Assembly: GCA_017983795.1 (NCBI GenBank)
Contig: JAGOAS010000009.1
Span: forward strand, 16,719-80,718
Length of the DNA: 64,000 nucleotides
Source: Piscinibacter sp.
GTDB lineage: Bacteria; Pseudomonadota; Gammaproteobacteria; Burkholderiales; Burkholderiaceae_C
Direction of reading: 5' to 3'
Positions 28,616 through 39,964 of this stretch are shown here, one piece after another (position 1 is the first letter of the stretch; every line of letters starts with the position of its first letter). The notes under the pieces are model-generated. The model worked only from the letters and a program-made list of their open reading frames with translations, was not told the DNA's origin and did no database searches. The translations under genes were made by a program, and so were the position numbers.

Positions 28616-29355
28616 ACGAACGCAATCTGCAGCAGGCCGCGCGCCTCGCGCTCGCCTGCCTCGACCTGACGAGCCTGAACGAGCAGGACAGCGAGGCCGA
28701 CATCCTGCGCCTGGCCGCGCGCGCCGCGGCGGCGCCGGGCAGCGTGGCGGCGCTGTGCGTGTGGCCGCGCTTCGTGCCGCTGGCGCTGGCGCATGCGCCG
28801 GCCGGCGGGGCGGTGGCGGCGGTCGCGAACTTTCCCGAAGGCAACGACGATATCGAGCGCGCCGTGCGCGACACGCAGCAGATCGTCGCCGCCGGCGCGC
28901 AGGAAATCGACCTGGTGCTGCCCTGGCGCGCCCTGATGGCCGGCGACACGGCAGCCCCTGCCGCGCTGCTGCGCGCGGTGCGGCGCGAGTGCGAGGGCCG
29001 CGTGCTGAAGGTGATTCTCGAAAGCGGCGAGCTGAAGACCACAGCGCTGATCGCCGCCGCCTCGCGCATCGCGCTCGCGGAAGGCGCCGACTTCCTCAAG
29101 ACCAGCACCGGCAAGACGCCCACCGGCGCCACGCCCGAAGCGGCGCGCGTGATGCTCGAAGCAATCGCCGCCGATGCGCAGGCCGCGCAGCGCGTCGGCT
29201 TCAAGGCCTCGGGCGGCGTGCGCCGCGTGGCCGATGCGCTGGTCTACCTCGATCTGGTCGAGCAGATCCTCGGCCGCGCAGCGCTCGTGCCGCAGCGCCT
29301 GCGCCTGGGCGCGAGCGCACTGCTCGACGACATCGAAGCCGTGCTCAGGTCCTGA
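28612..29355 (+). CDS. deoC: Deoxyribose-phosphate aldolase
   Basis: DeoC splits 2-deoxyribose-5-phosphate into glyceraldehyde-3-phosphate and acetaldehyde. The 247-residue TIM barrel has the Schiff-base lysine Lys163 in ADFLKTSTGKTPTGAT and the second lysine Lys198 in GFKASGGVR. The EIDLVLPW and KVILESGELK strands are intact. It is the final enzyme for deoxynucleoside sugar breakdown in this operon; a phosphopentomutase (deoB) is not in the window. The 3' end overlaps the convergent GST gene by 11 bp. Confidence 0.95.
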   Translation: MNERNLQQAARLALACLDLTSLNEQDSEADILRLAARAAAAPGSVAALCVWPRFVPLALAHAPAGGAVAAVANFPEGNDDIERAVRDTQQIVAAGAQEIDLVLPWRALMAGDTAAPAALLRAVRRECEGRVLKVILESGELKTTALIAAASRIALAEGADFLKTSTGKTPTGATPEAARVMLEAIAADAQAAQRVGFKASGGVRRVADALVYLDLVEQILGRAALVPQRLRLGASALLDDIEAVLRS

Positions 29356-30049
29356 GCGGAATCTTCAGCCCGCGCTGCACCGCCGGCCGCGCGAGGAAGG
29401 TGTCGAGCACGCGCTTCACGTTGGCGAAATCCGCGAAGCCCACCAGCTCGCCCGCACCGTAGAAGCCGATCAGGTTGTTCACCCAGGGCCAGATCGCGAT
29501 GTCGGCGATGCTGTAGTCGCCGCCCAGCATCCACGCGCGGCCGGCGAGGTGCTGCTCCAGCACCTTGAGCAGCCGGCGCGATTCGGCCACGTAGCGATCG
29601 CGCGGGCGCTTGTCTTCCCAGTCCCTTCCGGCGAACTTGTGGAAGAAGCCGACCTGGCCGAACATCGGACCGACGCCGCCCATCTGGAACATCAGCCACT
29701 GGATCGCCTCGTAGCGCGCGGCCGGGTCGGCACCGAGGAAGCGGCCGCTCTTCTCGGCCAGGTAGAGCAGGATCGCGCCCGACTCGAACAGCGCCAGCGG
29801 CTTGCCGCCCGGGCCGTCGGGGTCGAGGATGGCGGGGATCTTGTTGTTCGGGTTGAGCGAGAGGAACTCCGGCGAGAGCTGGTCGTTGCGATCGAAGCTC
29901 ACCAGGTGCGGCTCGTAGGGCAGGCCCAGCTCCTCCAGCATGATCGACACCTTCACGCCGTTGGGCGTGGGCAGCGAGTACAGCTGCAGCCGCTCGGGAT
30001 GGGCGGCGGGCCACTTGCGGGTGATGGGAAAGCGTGACAGGTCGGTCAT
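29345..30049 (-). CDS. Glutathione S-transferase, YghU/YfcG (nu-class) type
   Basis: The 234-residue protein has the LYSLPTPNGVKVSIMLEE start. Its Thr-Pro-Asn-Gly motif marks the bacterial disulfide-bond reductase GSTs YghU and YfcG, which lack the usual catalytic Ser/Cys/Tyr. Other family stretches are LNPNNKIPAILDPDG, LFESGAILLYLAEKSGRFL, MFQMGGVGPMFGQ and GDYSIADIAIWPWV. Predicted role is glutathione-disulfide-linked reduction in the cytosol. I use the ATG at 30049; a longer frame runs into the deoA promoter. It sits as a lone minus-strand gene between deoC and deoA. Confidence 0.87.
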   Translation of the reverse strand: MTDLSRFPITRKWPAAHPERLQLYSLPTPNGVKVSIMLEELGLPYEPHLVSFDRNDQLSPEFLSLNPNNKIPAILDPDGPGGKPLALFESGAILLYLAEKSGRFLGADPAARYEAIQWLMFQMGGVGPMFGQVGFFHKFAGRDWEDKRPRDRYVAESRRLLKVLEQHLAGRAWMLGGDYSIADIAIWPWVNNLIGFYGAGELVGFADFANVKRVLDTFLARPAVQRGLKIPLRT

Positions 30050-30150
30050 GGCGCGAAACAGTCGAGCGAGTGCGGGAATTCTCGCGCTGGCGCCAAACAC
30101 CCGGCCCCGGGGAGGACAAGGCGCGTCGCCTTCCGGACAATCGCCAGCCC

Positions 30151-31485
30151 ATGCTTGCCCAGGAAATCATTCGCCGCAAGAGCCGCGCGCAGCGGCTCGA
30201 TGCAGCCGAGATCCAGTCTTTCGTGCGCGGCCTAGTGGATCGCTCGTGGAGCGAAGGCCAGATCGCCGCCTTCGCGATGGCCGTCTGCCTGCGTGGCATG
30301 GGCCGCGAGGAATGCGTCGCGCTGACGCAGGCGATGACCGACTCCGGCGACCGGCTCGACTGGTCGCGCGCCAAGCTGCACGGCCCGCTGCTCGACAAGC
30401 ACTCGACCGGCGGCGTGGGCGACAAGACCAGCCTGGTGCTCGCGCCGCTGGTGGCGGCCTGCGGCGGCGTGGTGCCGATGGTCTCGGGCCGCGGCCTCGG
30501 CCACACCGGCGGCACGCTCGACAAGCTCGAGGCCCTGCCCGGCTACACGGTGACGCCGCGGCGAGCGACGCTGGTGCGCGTGCTGCGCGAGGCGGGCTGC
30601 GCGATCGTCGGCGCGAACGCGCGCATCGCGCCGGCGGATCGGCGCCTCTACGCCATCCGCGATGTCACCGCGACGGTGGAATCGGTGCCGCTGATCACCG
30701 CGAGCATCCTCTCCAAGAAGCTCGCCGCCGGGCTGGATGCGCTGGTGATGGACGTGAAGGTCGGCAACGGCGCCTTCAGCACCGAGGCGCATTCGGCCGA
30801 CACGCTGGCGCGCAGCCTGGTCGAGGTGGCGGTGGGCTCGGGCCTGCCCACGCAGGCGCTGATCTCCGACATGAACCAGGTGCTGGGCAGCACCGCCGGC
30901 AATGCGGTGGAAGTGCGCGAGGCGATCGACTTCCTCACCGGCGCGGCGCGCGAGCCACGCCTGCTGCAGCTGACGCTGGCGCTGGCCGGCCGCATGCTGT
31001 GGCTGGGCGGGCTGGCCGCCTCGCCGGCCAAGGGCGAGCAGCAGGCGATGCGCGCGCTCGACGACGGCAGCGCGGCCGAGCGCTTCGCGCGCATGGTGGC
31101 TGGCCTGGGTGGGCCGGCCAACGTGCTGGCGCGCGGCGGCGCGCATCTGCCCAGCGCGCCGGTGCAGCGCGTGCTGGCCGCGCCGCGCGACGGCGTCTTC
31201 AGCGCCATGGACACGCGCAAGATCGGCTTGGTGATCGTGGCGCTCGGCGGCGGGCGGCGCCGCGCCAGCGACAAGGTCGATCCGCGCGTGGGCATCACGC
31301 GGCTGCTGCCCTTGGGCACCACGGTGAAGGCCGGCGATGCGCTGCTCAAGGTGCACGCCGCCAGCGCGGCCTCGGCCGACGCGGCATTGCTGACGCTCGC
31401 CGAAGCGGTGCACATCCACGACGGGCCGGCGGTGCCGAACCCGCCGGTGGTGCGCCACGTGGTGGGGCGGCCGGGGCGCGCCGCC

Positions 31486-31488
<3 letters not shown>
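30151..31488 (+). CDS. deoA: Thymidine phosphorylase
   Basis: DeoA cleaves thymidine and deoxyuridine with phosphate to base and deoxyribose-1-phosphate. The 445-residue protein has the two-domain pyrimidine phosphorylase fold. Motifs include LLDKHSTGGVGDKTSL, the signature SGRGLGHTGGTLDKLEALPG, SILSKKLAAGLDALVMDVKVG and the C-terminal Lys-rich barrel domain. The ATG at 30151 matches E. coli DeoA start. It lies on the same strand as the cdd-PNP-deoC operon but is separated by the opposite-strand GST gene, so it needs its own promoter. Confidence 0.95.
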
Positions 31489-32925
<1,437 letters not shown>

Positions 32926-32926
32926 C

Positions 32927-33766
32927 ATGAAGTTCACCGACAAGCTGGCCGCCGCCGAACGCGCGCACGACTCGCTGCTGTGCGTGGGGCTGGACCCGGA
33001 GCCCTCCAAGTTCCCCGGCGCCTGGCAGCACGACCCGACGCGCACCTTCGACTTCTGCGCCACCATCGTCGACGCGACGAAAGACCTGGTGCTGGCCTAC
33101 AAGCCGCAGATCGCCTACTTCGCGGCGCAGCGCGCCGAAGACCAGCTCGAACGCCTGATGGCGCACATCCGCAAGGTGGCGCCGAACGTGCCGGTGATCC
33201 TCGACGCCAAGCGCGGCGACATCGGCAGCACCGCCGAGCAGTACGCGCTGGAAGCCTTCGAGCGCTACCAGGCCGATGCGGTGACGCTCTCGCCCTTCAT
33301 GGGCTTCGATTCGGTCGAGCCCTGGCTGAAATACGAGGACAAGGGCCTGTTCCTGCTGTGCCGCACCTCCAACCCCGGCGGCTCGGACCTGCAGGCGCAG
33401 CGCCTGGTCACCGGCGACCTGCTCTACGAACACATCGCGCGCCTCGCGCAAGGGCCGTGGAACCGCACCGGCCAGCTCGGCCTGGTGGTGGGCGCCACCT
33501 TCCCCGCCGAGATCGAGCGCGTGCGCGAGCTGGCGCCGACGCTGCCGCTGCTGATTCCCGGCGTCGGCGCGCAAGGCGGCGATGCGGTGGCCACGGTGCG
33601 CGCCGGCTGGCGCGGGCAGGGCGGCCGCACCAGCGCGCCGGTGGTGGTGAACTCCTCGCGCGCCATCCTCTACGCCAGCCGCGGCAACGAGTTCGCCGCC
33701 GCGGCACGCAGCGCCGCCCAGGCCACGCGTGCATCCTTGGCAGCCGGGCGCCGGGCCGCGGGTTGA
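32927..33766 (+). CDS. pyrF: Orotidine 5'-phosphate decarboxylase, type 2
   Basis: PyrF makes UMP by decarboxylating OMP. The 279-residue length and the motif LDAKRGDIGSTAEQYA (Lys and two Asp of the catalytic tetrad) identify the larger type 2 form. LCVGLDPEPSKFPG near the N-terminus and VNSSRAILYAS near the C-terminus are also typical. Its ATG follows the purB stop by one base. With upp and the URC genes upstream, both making and breaking of pyrimidines are encoded within 10 kb. Confidence 0.96.
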   Translation: MKFTDKLAAAERAHDSLLCVGLDPEPSKFPGAWQHDPTRTFDFCATIVDATKDLVLAYKPQIAYFAAQRAEDQLERLMAHIRKVAPNVPVILDAKRGDIGSTAEQYALEAFERYQADAVTLSPFMGFDSVEPWLKYEDKGLFLLCRTSNPGGSDLQAQRLVTGDLLYEHIARLAQGPWNRTGQLGLVVGATFPAEIERVRELAPTLPLLIPGVGAQGGDAVATVRAGWRGQGGRTSAPVVVNSSRAILYASRGNEFAAAARSAAQATRASLAAGRRAAG

Positions 33767-33837
33767 ACCTCCCCCCGTATCGACGCGATCGCGGCAGACT
33801 AGGGCCCGTCAACAGGCCTTAGCGGCTGCGCAGCGCC

Positions 33838-36669
33838 GTGAACCCGACCGTTCTCCCCGACCCCCGCCAGGACGCGCGCCTCCTCGTGCGTCGCTACCTG
33901 TTCGGCACCTTTGCCATCGTCTTCGGGCTGAACGTCCTGCTGCTGGCCACCAACACGGTGCTGCCGCAGCCCGGCCGGGCCGCGCTGCTGGCCGGCTCGC
34001 TGGTGCTGGCGCTGGCCTGCGCCGCCGGCTGGCGCTGGGAGCGGGCGCGCAGCGAGCTGGCGCTGCTGGCGGTGTGCGCGGGCGGCATGGCGCTGCTGGG
34101 GGCGGCGACGGTGATCCACGGCTGGGGCTTCAACGGCCCGGCGATCGGCTTCATCGCCCTGCTCAGCTTCCTGATGGGCGCGACGGTCAGCGCCCGGCTC
34201 GGCCTGTCGTTAGGTGTGGTGGGCGCGCTGATGCTCGCCGGCCTGGCCTGGGCCGAGCACGCGGGCTGGATCCGCGGCGCCGCGGCGCTGGCCGACATGA
34301 CGCTGCAGCGGCGCCTGACCAACCAGCTGCTGCTGCTCGGCGTCGGGCTGAGCAGCGGGCTGATGGTGCGGCGCGTCTTCCACCACTACCTTGGCGCCAG
34401 CCGCGAACGCGAGGCGCGCTTCCAGAGCCTGCTCGGCATCGCGGCCGACGCCTACTGGGAGATCGACGCGGCGCTCGCCCGCACACGGGTCTGGCAGCGC
34501 GGCCCCGACAACAGCTTCGGGCCGCAGGCATTCGAGCTGGGCGCCCCCTGGGAGTACACGGCGTGGGAGTTCGAGCCCGGCGTGGCCGAACAGCACCGCG
34601 CCGACCTGCAGGCGCATCGCCCGTTCCGCGACCTGCGCATGCGCTGGCGCCGCGCCGACGGCAGCGTGCTGCACCTGCTGGTCAGCGGCGAGCCGCGCTT
34701 CGACGCCGCCGGGCGCTTCCTCGGCTACTGGGGCGTGACGCGCGACGTCGACGCGCTGGCGCGCGCGCAGGAGGCGCTGCGCCACTCCGAGCTGGTGCTC
34801 TCGACGCTGGTGACCACCAGCCCCGACATGATCACGCTGACCGACATGGCGACCGGCCGCTACGTCATGGTCAACGACACCTTCGCCCGCGCGACCGGCT
34901 ACACGCGCGAGGAGGCGATCGGCCGCACCTCGCTGGAGCTGGGCGTGTGGGGCTCGACCGAGCGGCGCGAGGAGTTCATCCGTCGCCTGCGCCCCGACCG
35001 CCGCGTGCAGGACATGCCGATCGAGTTCGTCGACCGCAACGGCCGGCCGTTCACGCTGCTGATCTCCGCCTCGGTATTCGGGCTGGAGGGCGCGAAATAC
35101 CTCGTGCTCAACGGCCGCGACATCACCGAGAGCGAGCGCACGCGCCTGGCCCACGAGGCCGTGCTGGCGAACGCCTCGCTGGGCATCGCCTTCACGCGCG
35201 AGGGCCGCTTCGTGCAGGCCAATCCGGCGCTGGAGAAGATGCTCGGCTGGGAGCCCGGCACGCTCGCCGGCCAGGCCGGGCGCGTGGTGTGGGCGAGCGA
35301 CCAGGAGTACGCCGAGATCGGCGCCATGATCGGCCCGGCGCTGTCGCGCGGCGAGCCGGTCGAGTTCGTGCGCGAGCTGGTGCGCCGCGACGGCACGCCG
35401 TTCTGGTGCCGCATGCTCGCCAAGGCCGCCGACCCGTCGCACCCGATGCGCGGCGGCACGATCTGGATCGTCGAGGACATCACCGAGCGGCGCCGCACCG
35501 AGCAGGCGCTGGCCAAGGCGCGCGACGACGCCGAGGCGGCCAACCGCGCCAAGAGCGCCTTCCTCGCCAACACCAGCCACGAGATCCGCACGCCGCTCAA
35601 CGGCCTGCTCGGCCTGGCGCGGCTGGCGCGCCGGCCCGAGCTCGACGAGGCGCGCCGCCGCCAGTACCTGGAGCAGATCGCCGAGAGCGCCGAAACCCTG
35701 TCGGCCATCATCTCCGACGTGCTCGACCTGTCCAAGATCGAGGCCGGCAAGCTCGACATCGAGCGCGTCGCCTTCGACCTGCATGCCCTGCTCGACTCGC
35801 TGCGCCAGGTGCACGGCACGCTGGCCGACGCGCACGGCCTGGGCTTCGCGCTGCACACCGATGGCGGCGTGCCGCGCTGGGTGTGGGGCGACCCGGTGCG
35901 CGTGCGCCAGGTGCTGGCCAACTACCTGAGCAACGCGCTGAAGTTCACCGAGCGCGGCTCGGTGACGCTGCACGCCGGCGTGGCCGCGGGCGGCGCGCTG
36001 CACTTCGAGGTGCGCGACAGCGGGCCGGGCATCACGGCCGAGGTGCGCGCGCGGCTCTTCCAGCCCTTCGTGCAGGCCGACCAGTCGACCACGCGGCGCT
36101 TCGGCGGCAGCGGCCTGGGGCTGTCGATCTGCCACGAACTGGCCGCGCTGATGGGCGGGCGCGTCGGCGTCGACAGCACGCCCGGCGAGGGCAGCCGCTT
36201 CTGGGCCGAACTGCCGCTGCCGGCCGCCGAGGCGCCGCCGCGTGATGCCTCGGCCGGCGCGCCGGAGCACTCGCCGCTGGCCGGCGCGCGCGTGCTGATG
36301 GTCGAGGACAACCCGGTCAACATGACCATCGCCGTGGCCATGCTCGAGCAGTGGGGCGTGCAGGTCGAGCAGGCCAGCGACGGCCGCCAGGCGATCGCGG
36401 CGGTGGAGCGCGCCGAGCACGCCGGCCGGCCGCTCGACGCGGTGCTGATGGACGTGCAGATGCCGGTGATGAGCGGCTACGAGGCCACGCGCGCCTTGCG
36501 CGAGCGCGCCGGCAGCCGCCGCCTGCCCATCATCGCGCTGACCGCCGCGGCGCTCTCGTCGGAACGCGAGCAGGCGCTGGCCAGCGGCATGGACGGATTT
36601 CTCACCAAGCCGATCGACATGCACAAGCTGCACGCCGCCCTGATGGCCGCCCTGGCGGGCTCGGCGTAA
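33838..36669 (+). CDS. Hybrid sensor histidine kinase, tandem copy 1
   Basis: The 943-residue kinase begins at a GTG. About five hydrophobic helices (residues 20-165) form a membrane sensor. Three PAS-type domains follow (about 185-310, 318-440, 442-565), then HisKA with His581 (NTSHEIRTPLNGLLGLARLA) and HATPase boxes (NYLSNALKF, DSGPGITAEV, GGSGLGLSICHEL). A C-terminal receiver has acceptor Asp872 (VLMDVQMPVMSGYEA), Thr (IIALTAAALS) and Lys (FLTKPID). No HPt or output gene is adjacent. The downstream gene is a paralogue with the same architecture and a 100-bp stretch of identical DNA. Confidence 0.9.
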   Translation: MNPTVLPDPRQDARLLVRRYLFGTFAIVFGLNVLLLATNTVLPQPGRAALLAGSLVLALACAAGWRWERARSELALLAVCAGGMALLGAATVIHGWGFNGPAIGFIALLSFLMGATVSARLGLSLGVVGALMLAGLAWAEHAGWIRGAAALADMTLQRRLTNQLLLLGVGLSSGLMVRRVFHHYLGASREREARFQSLLGIAADAYWEIDAALARTRVWQRGPDNSFGPQAFELGAPWEYTAWEFEPGVAEQHRADLQAHRPFRDLRMRWRRADGSVLHLLVSGEPRFDAAGRFLGYWGVTRDVDALARAQEALRHSELVLSTLVTTSPDMITLTDMATGRYVMVNDTFARATGYTREEAIGRTSLELGVWGSTERREEFIRRLRPDRRVQDMPIEFVDRNGRPFTLLISASVFGLEGAKYLVLNGRDITESERTRLAHEAVLANASLGIAFTREGRFVQANPALEKMLGWEPGTLAGQAGRVVWASDQEYAEIGAMIGPALSRGEPVEFVRELVRRDGTPFWCRMLAKAADPSHPMRGGTIWIVEDITERRRTEQALAKARDDAEAANRAKSAFLANTSHEIRTPLNGLLGLARLARRPELDEARRRQYLEQIAESAETLSAIISDVLDLSKIEAGKLDIERVAFDLHALLDSLRQVHGTLADAHGLGFALHTDGGVPRWVWGDPVRVRQVLANYLSNALKFTERGSVTLHAGVAAGGALHFEVRDSGPGITAEVRARLFQPFVQADQSTTRRFGGSGLGLSICHELAALMGGRVGVDSTPGEGSRFWAELPLPAAEAPPRDASAGAPEHSPLAGARVLMVEDNPVNMTIAVAMLEQWGVQVEQASDGRQAIAAVERAEHAGRPLDAVLMDVQMPVMSGYEATRALRERAGSRRLPIIALTAAALSSEREQALASGMDGFLTKPIDMHKLHAALMAALAGSA
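35529..35628 (+). repeat. 100-bp block identical to the downstream paralogue (HisKA region)
   Basis: This block, covering the HisKA phospho-acceptor helix, is base-for-base identical to 38821-38920 in the next gene, while flanking DNA diverges at once on both sides. It is in frame in both genes. Confidence 0.9.
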
Positions 36670-36724
36670 CATCGGCGACCCCTTGCCACCCCGCAGTGCT
36701 CCACCGACCGCGGGGGCCGACCGG

Positions 36725-39700
36725 ATGAGCCAACGCCCCCGCCTGCCGCCGCTGGACGCCTCGGATACCGTGCGCCGCCTGATCGGCGGCGCCTTCTTCG
36801 GCACGGGCGCGGTGGCAGCCGCCGCGCTCGCGGTGCTCTTCGTCGCGCTGCCCAGCGCGCTCGATGCCGGCGCGCGCGCCGGTGCCGCGCTCGCCTTCCT
36901 CGCCTTCGCCGCGCTGTGCGCCGGCTTGTGGCAGCGCAGCCGCGCCTCGCGCCTGGCGCGCCTGAACCGCGCCTTGCTGCTGGTATCGCTCGGCGCGATG
37001 TCGCTGGCCCTGGGCGCCAGCGTGCTGCTCGACGACGGCCTGCGCCAGCCGGGGCTGGCCGTGCTCGGCCTGGTGGTGTGCCTGCTCGGCGCGGCAGCCG
37101 GGATGCGCCACGGCCTCGCCGCCGCCGCCTTCGCGCTGCTGGGCATCGCCGGCCTCGCCGCGCTGCAGGCGAGCGGGCGCCTCGCCGCGCTGGCCGGCCC
37201 GGAATCGCTGGCCATGCTGGCCGGGCTGCACGCCGTGGTGATCGCCTGCGGCGCGGCCGGCGGTGCGCTGATCGCCCGCGTCATCGACCACTACCTGGCG
37301 CAGAGCGCGGCGCGCGAGCGGCGCTTCCGCGAGCTGCTGGGCATCGCGGTCGACTGGTACTGGGAGCAGGACGAGGAGTTCCGCTTCACACGCGTCACCG
37401 AGAGCCGCGCCGGCGCGGCGGCGCTCTCGCCGCAACGCGCGCTCGGCCGCACGCCCTGGGAGCACGCCGGCCTGGGCCTGGACGACGAGACGCTCGACGC
37501 GCACCGCGCCGATCTCGAAGCGCACCGCCCGTTCAGCAACCTGCTGACCAGCACGGTCGACGCGCAGGGCCGGCTGCGCCACCTGGCGCTCAGCGGCGAG
37601 CCGAAGTTCGACGCCGCCGGCATCTTCCAGGGCTACTGGGGCGTGGGGCGCGACGTCACCGCCCAGGTGCGCGCGCAGCAGGCCATGTCGACCAGCGAGA
37701 TGCGCTACCGCACGCTCTTCACGCGCTCGCCCTCGGCGATGGTGCTGCATCGGCGCGGCACGGTGCTCGACGCCAACGCGGCCGCGGCGCGCCTGTTCGG
37801 CTACCGCGACGCCGACGCGATGAAGGGCGGCAACCTGCTCGACCACTTCGGCGCGCCCGAGCAGCGCCAGCTGGTGCGCGAGCGCATCGCGCTGTCGGAA
37901 CGGCTCGCGCCCGGCGAGGCGCTGCCGGTGATCGACTACCGCATGCAGGCGCTCGACGGCCGGCCCTTCGTGGTCGAGGCCACGGCGGTGGCGGTCGACA
38001 GCGTGGCCGGCCAGGCGCTGCTGACGATGTACGTCGACATCACCGCGCGCAAGAGCGCCGAGGCGGCGCTGCGCCGCTCGGAGGCGCTGCTGTCGCACCT
38101 GTTCGCCACCAGCCCCGACTGCCTGACGCTGACCGACCTGGAGACCGGCCGCTACGCGCTCGTCAACGACTGCTTCCTGCAGGTGACGGGCTGGCGCCGC
38201 GAGGAGGTGATCGGCCGCACCTCCACCGAGCTCGGCATCTGGCAGCGCCCGGAAGACCGCGACGTCTTCGTCGCGGCGATCCGCCGCCAGGGCGGCGTGC
38301 AGGCCATGCCGGTCAACTTCCGGCACCGCGAGGGTCGGCGCATCCCGCTGCTGGCCTCGGGCGCGCGCTTCGACTTCGACGGCCAGCGTTTCCTGGTGCT
38401 CGCCGCGCGCGACGTCAGCGCCAGCGAGCAGACGCGGCTGGAGGTCGAGGCCATCCTCAACACCGTCTCGCTGGCGATCGCCTTCGTGCGCGAGCAGCGC
38501 ATCGTGCGCGTCAACGCGCGCCACCGCGAGATGTTCGGCTACAGCGAGGAGGAGCTGCGCCAGTCCACGCTCAGCGCGCTGTGGCCCGATCCGGCCGGGT
38601 TCCAGCGCCTGCGCCGCGAGGCCATCGGCAAGCTGCGCCAGAAGCACGGCTACGAGTGCGAGGCGCAGCTCAGGCGGCGCGACGGCACACTGTTCTGGGC
38701 GCGCCTGCAGGCGCAGTCGGTCGACCCGAGCAACCCGATCGGCGGCGGCACCATCTGGACGGCCGAGGACATCACCGAGCGCCGCCAGACGCAGCATGCG
38801 CTGGCCGATGCGCGCGACGCCGCCGAGGCGGCCAACCGCGCCAAGAGCGCCTTCCTCGCCAACACCAGCCACGAGATCCGCACGCCGCTCAACGGCCTGC
38901 TCGGCCTGGCGCGGCTGGCGATGCAGCCGGGGCTGGCCGAGGCGCGCCGCCAGCAGTACCTGGCGCAGATGATCGACAGCACGCAGAGCCTGACCGGCAT
39001 CATCTCCGACATCCTCGACCTCTCGAAGGTGGAGGCCGGCCGCATCACGCTGGAAGACGTCGCCTTCGGCCTGCGCGACACGGTGGCGGCGGTGCACCAC
39101 GCCTACCTGCCGCTGGCCGAGGCCAAGGGCCTGGCCTTCGTGCTCTCGGTGGCCGACGAGGTGCCGGCGGCGGTGCGCGGCGACCCGCTGCGCGTGCGCC
39201 AGATCCTCACCAACTTCGTCGCCAACGCGATCAAGTTCACCGAGCGCGGCAGCGTGCGCATCGAGGCCGGCATGCGCGGCGGCGCGATCCGCCTGGCGGT
39301 GCACGACACCGGCCCGGGCATCGCCGCCGACACCCAGCAGCGCCTGTTCACGCCCTTCTCGCAGGCCGACGACTCGATCACGCGCCGCTACGGCGGCACC
39401 GGCCTGGGCCTGTCGATCTGCCGCGAGCTGGCCGCGCTGATGGGCGGCAGCGTGGGCGTGAACAGCGCGCCGGGCTACGGCAGCGCCTTCTGGGCCGACC
39501 TGCCGCTGGCCGCCGCCACGCCGCCGGCGGCGCCGGCCGAAGGCGATGCGCTCGCGCCGCTGCAGGGCGGGCGCGTGCTGATCGCCGAGGACAACCCGGT
39601 CAACATGCTGATCGCCGTGGCCATGCTCGAGCAGTGGGGCCTGGACGTGACGCAGGCGGGCGACGGCGCCAGCGCGGTCGAGGCGGTCGACGCCGCGGCC

Positions 39701-39961
39701 GCCGCCGGACGGCCCTTCGACCTGGTGCTGATGGACGTGCACATGCCGGTGATGAGCGGCCACGCGGCGGTGCGCGCGCTGCGCGAGCGCTTCGACGCCG
39801 AGACGCTGCCGGTGATCGCGCTGACCGCCGCCGCGCTGACCTCCGAGCGCGACGAGGCGATGGCCGCGGGCATGAACGACTTCCTCACCAAGCCGATCGA
39901 CGTCGCGCGGCTGCGCGAGACGCTGGCGCGCTACCTGCGCCGCACCGCGGCAGCGACCTGA
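36725..39961 (+). CDS. Hybrid sensor histidine kinase, tandem copy 2
   Basis: The 1078-residue paralogue of the preceding gene has the same plan with one more PAS domain: about five N-terminal hydrophobic helices (20-185), four PAS-type domains (about 195-690), HisKA with His716, HATPase boxes (TNFVANAIKF, DTGPGIAADT, GGTGLGLSICREL) and a receiver with acceptor Asp1004 (VLMDVHMPVMSGHAA). Lys is kept in FLTKPIDVAR. The ATG at 36725 is 55 bp after the first kinase stop, so the two may be co-expressed. The N-terminal sensors differ strongly, pointing to different signals. No partner regulator is adjacent. The stop is three bases from the convergent transporter gene. Confidence 0.9.
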   Translation: MSQRPRLPPLDASDTVRRLIGGAFFGTGAVAAAALAVLFVALPSALDAGARAGAALAFLAFAALCAGLWQRSRASRLARLNRALLLVSLGAMSLALGASVLLDDGLRQPGLAVLGLVVCLLGAAAGMRHGLAAAAFALLGIAGLAALQASGRLAALAGPESLAMLAGLHAVVIACGAAGGALIARVIDHYLAQSAARERRFRELLGIAVDWYWEQDEEFRFTRVTESRAGAAALSPQRALGRTPWEHAGLGLDDETLDAHRADLEAHRPFSNLLTSTVDAQGRLRHLALSGEPKFDAAGIFQGYWGVGRDVTAQVRAQQAMSTSEMRYRTLFTRSPSAMVLHRRGTVLDANAAAARLFGYRDADAMKGGNLLDHFGAPEQRQLVRERIALSERLAPGEALPVIDYRMQALDGRPFVVEATAVAVDSVAGQALLTMYVDITARKSAEAALRRSEALLSHLFATSPDCLTLTDLETGRYALVNDCFLQVTGWRREEVIGRTSTELGIWQRPEDRDVFVAAIRRQGGVQAMPVNFRHREGRRIPLLASGARFDFDGQRFLVLAARDVSASEQTRLEVEAILNTVSLAIAFVREQRIVRVNARHREMFGYSEEELRQSTLSALWPDPAGFQRLRREAIGKLRQKHGYECEAQLRRRDGTLFWARLQAQSVDPSNPIGGGTIWTAEDITERRQTQHALADARDAAEAANRAKSAFLANTSHEIRTPLNGLLGLARLAMQPGLAEARRQQYLAQMIDSTQSLTGIISDILDLSKVEAGRITLEDVAFGLRDTVAAVHHAYLPLAEAKGLAFVLSVADEVPAAVRGDPLRVRQILTNFVANAIKFTERGSVRIEAGMRGGAIRLAVHDTGPGIAADTQQRLFTPFSQADDSITRRYGGTGLGLSICRELAALMGGSVGVNSAPGYGSAFWADLPLAAATPPAAPAEGDALAPLQGGRVLIAEDNPVNMLIAVAMLEQWGLDVTQAGDGASAVEAVDAAAAAGRPFDLVLMDVHMPVMSGHAAVRALRERFDAETLPVIALTAAALTSERDEAMAAGMNDFLTKPIDVARLRETLARYLRRTAAAT
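38821..38920 (+). repeat. 100-bp block identical to the upstream paralogue (HisKA region)
   Basis: Second member of the identical pair with 35529-35628. It encodes the same AAEAANRAKS to GLARLA stretch around the phospho-acceptor His. Confidence 0.9.
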
Positions 39962-39964
39962 GGC

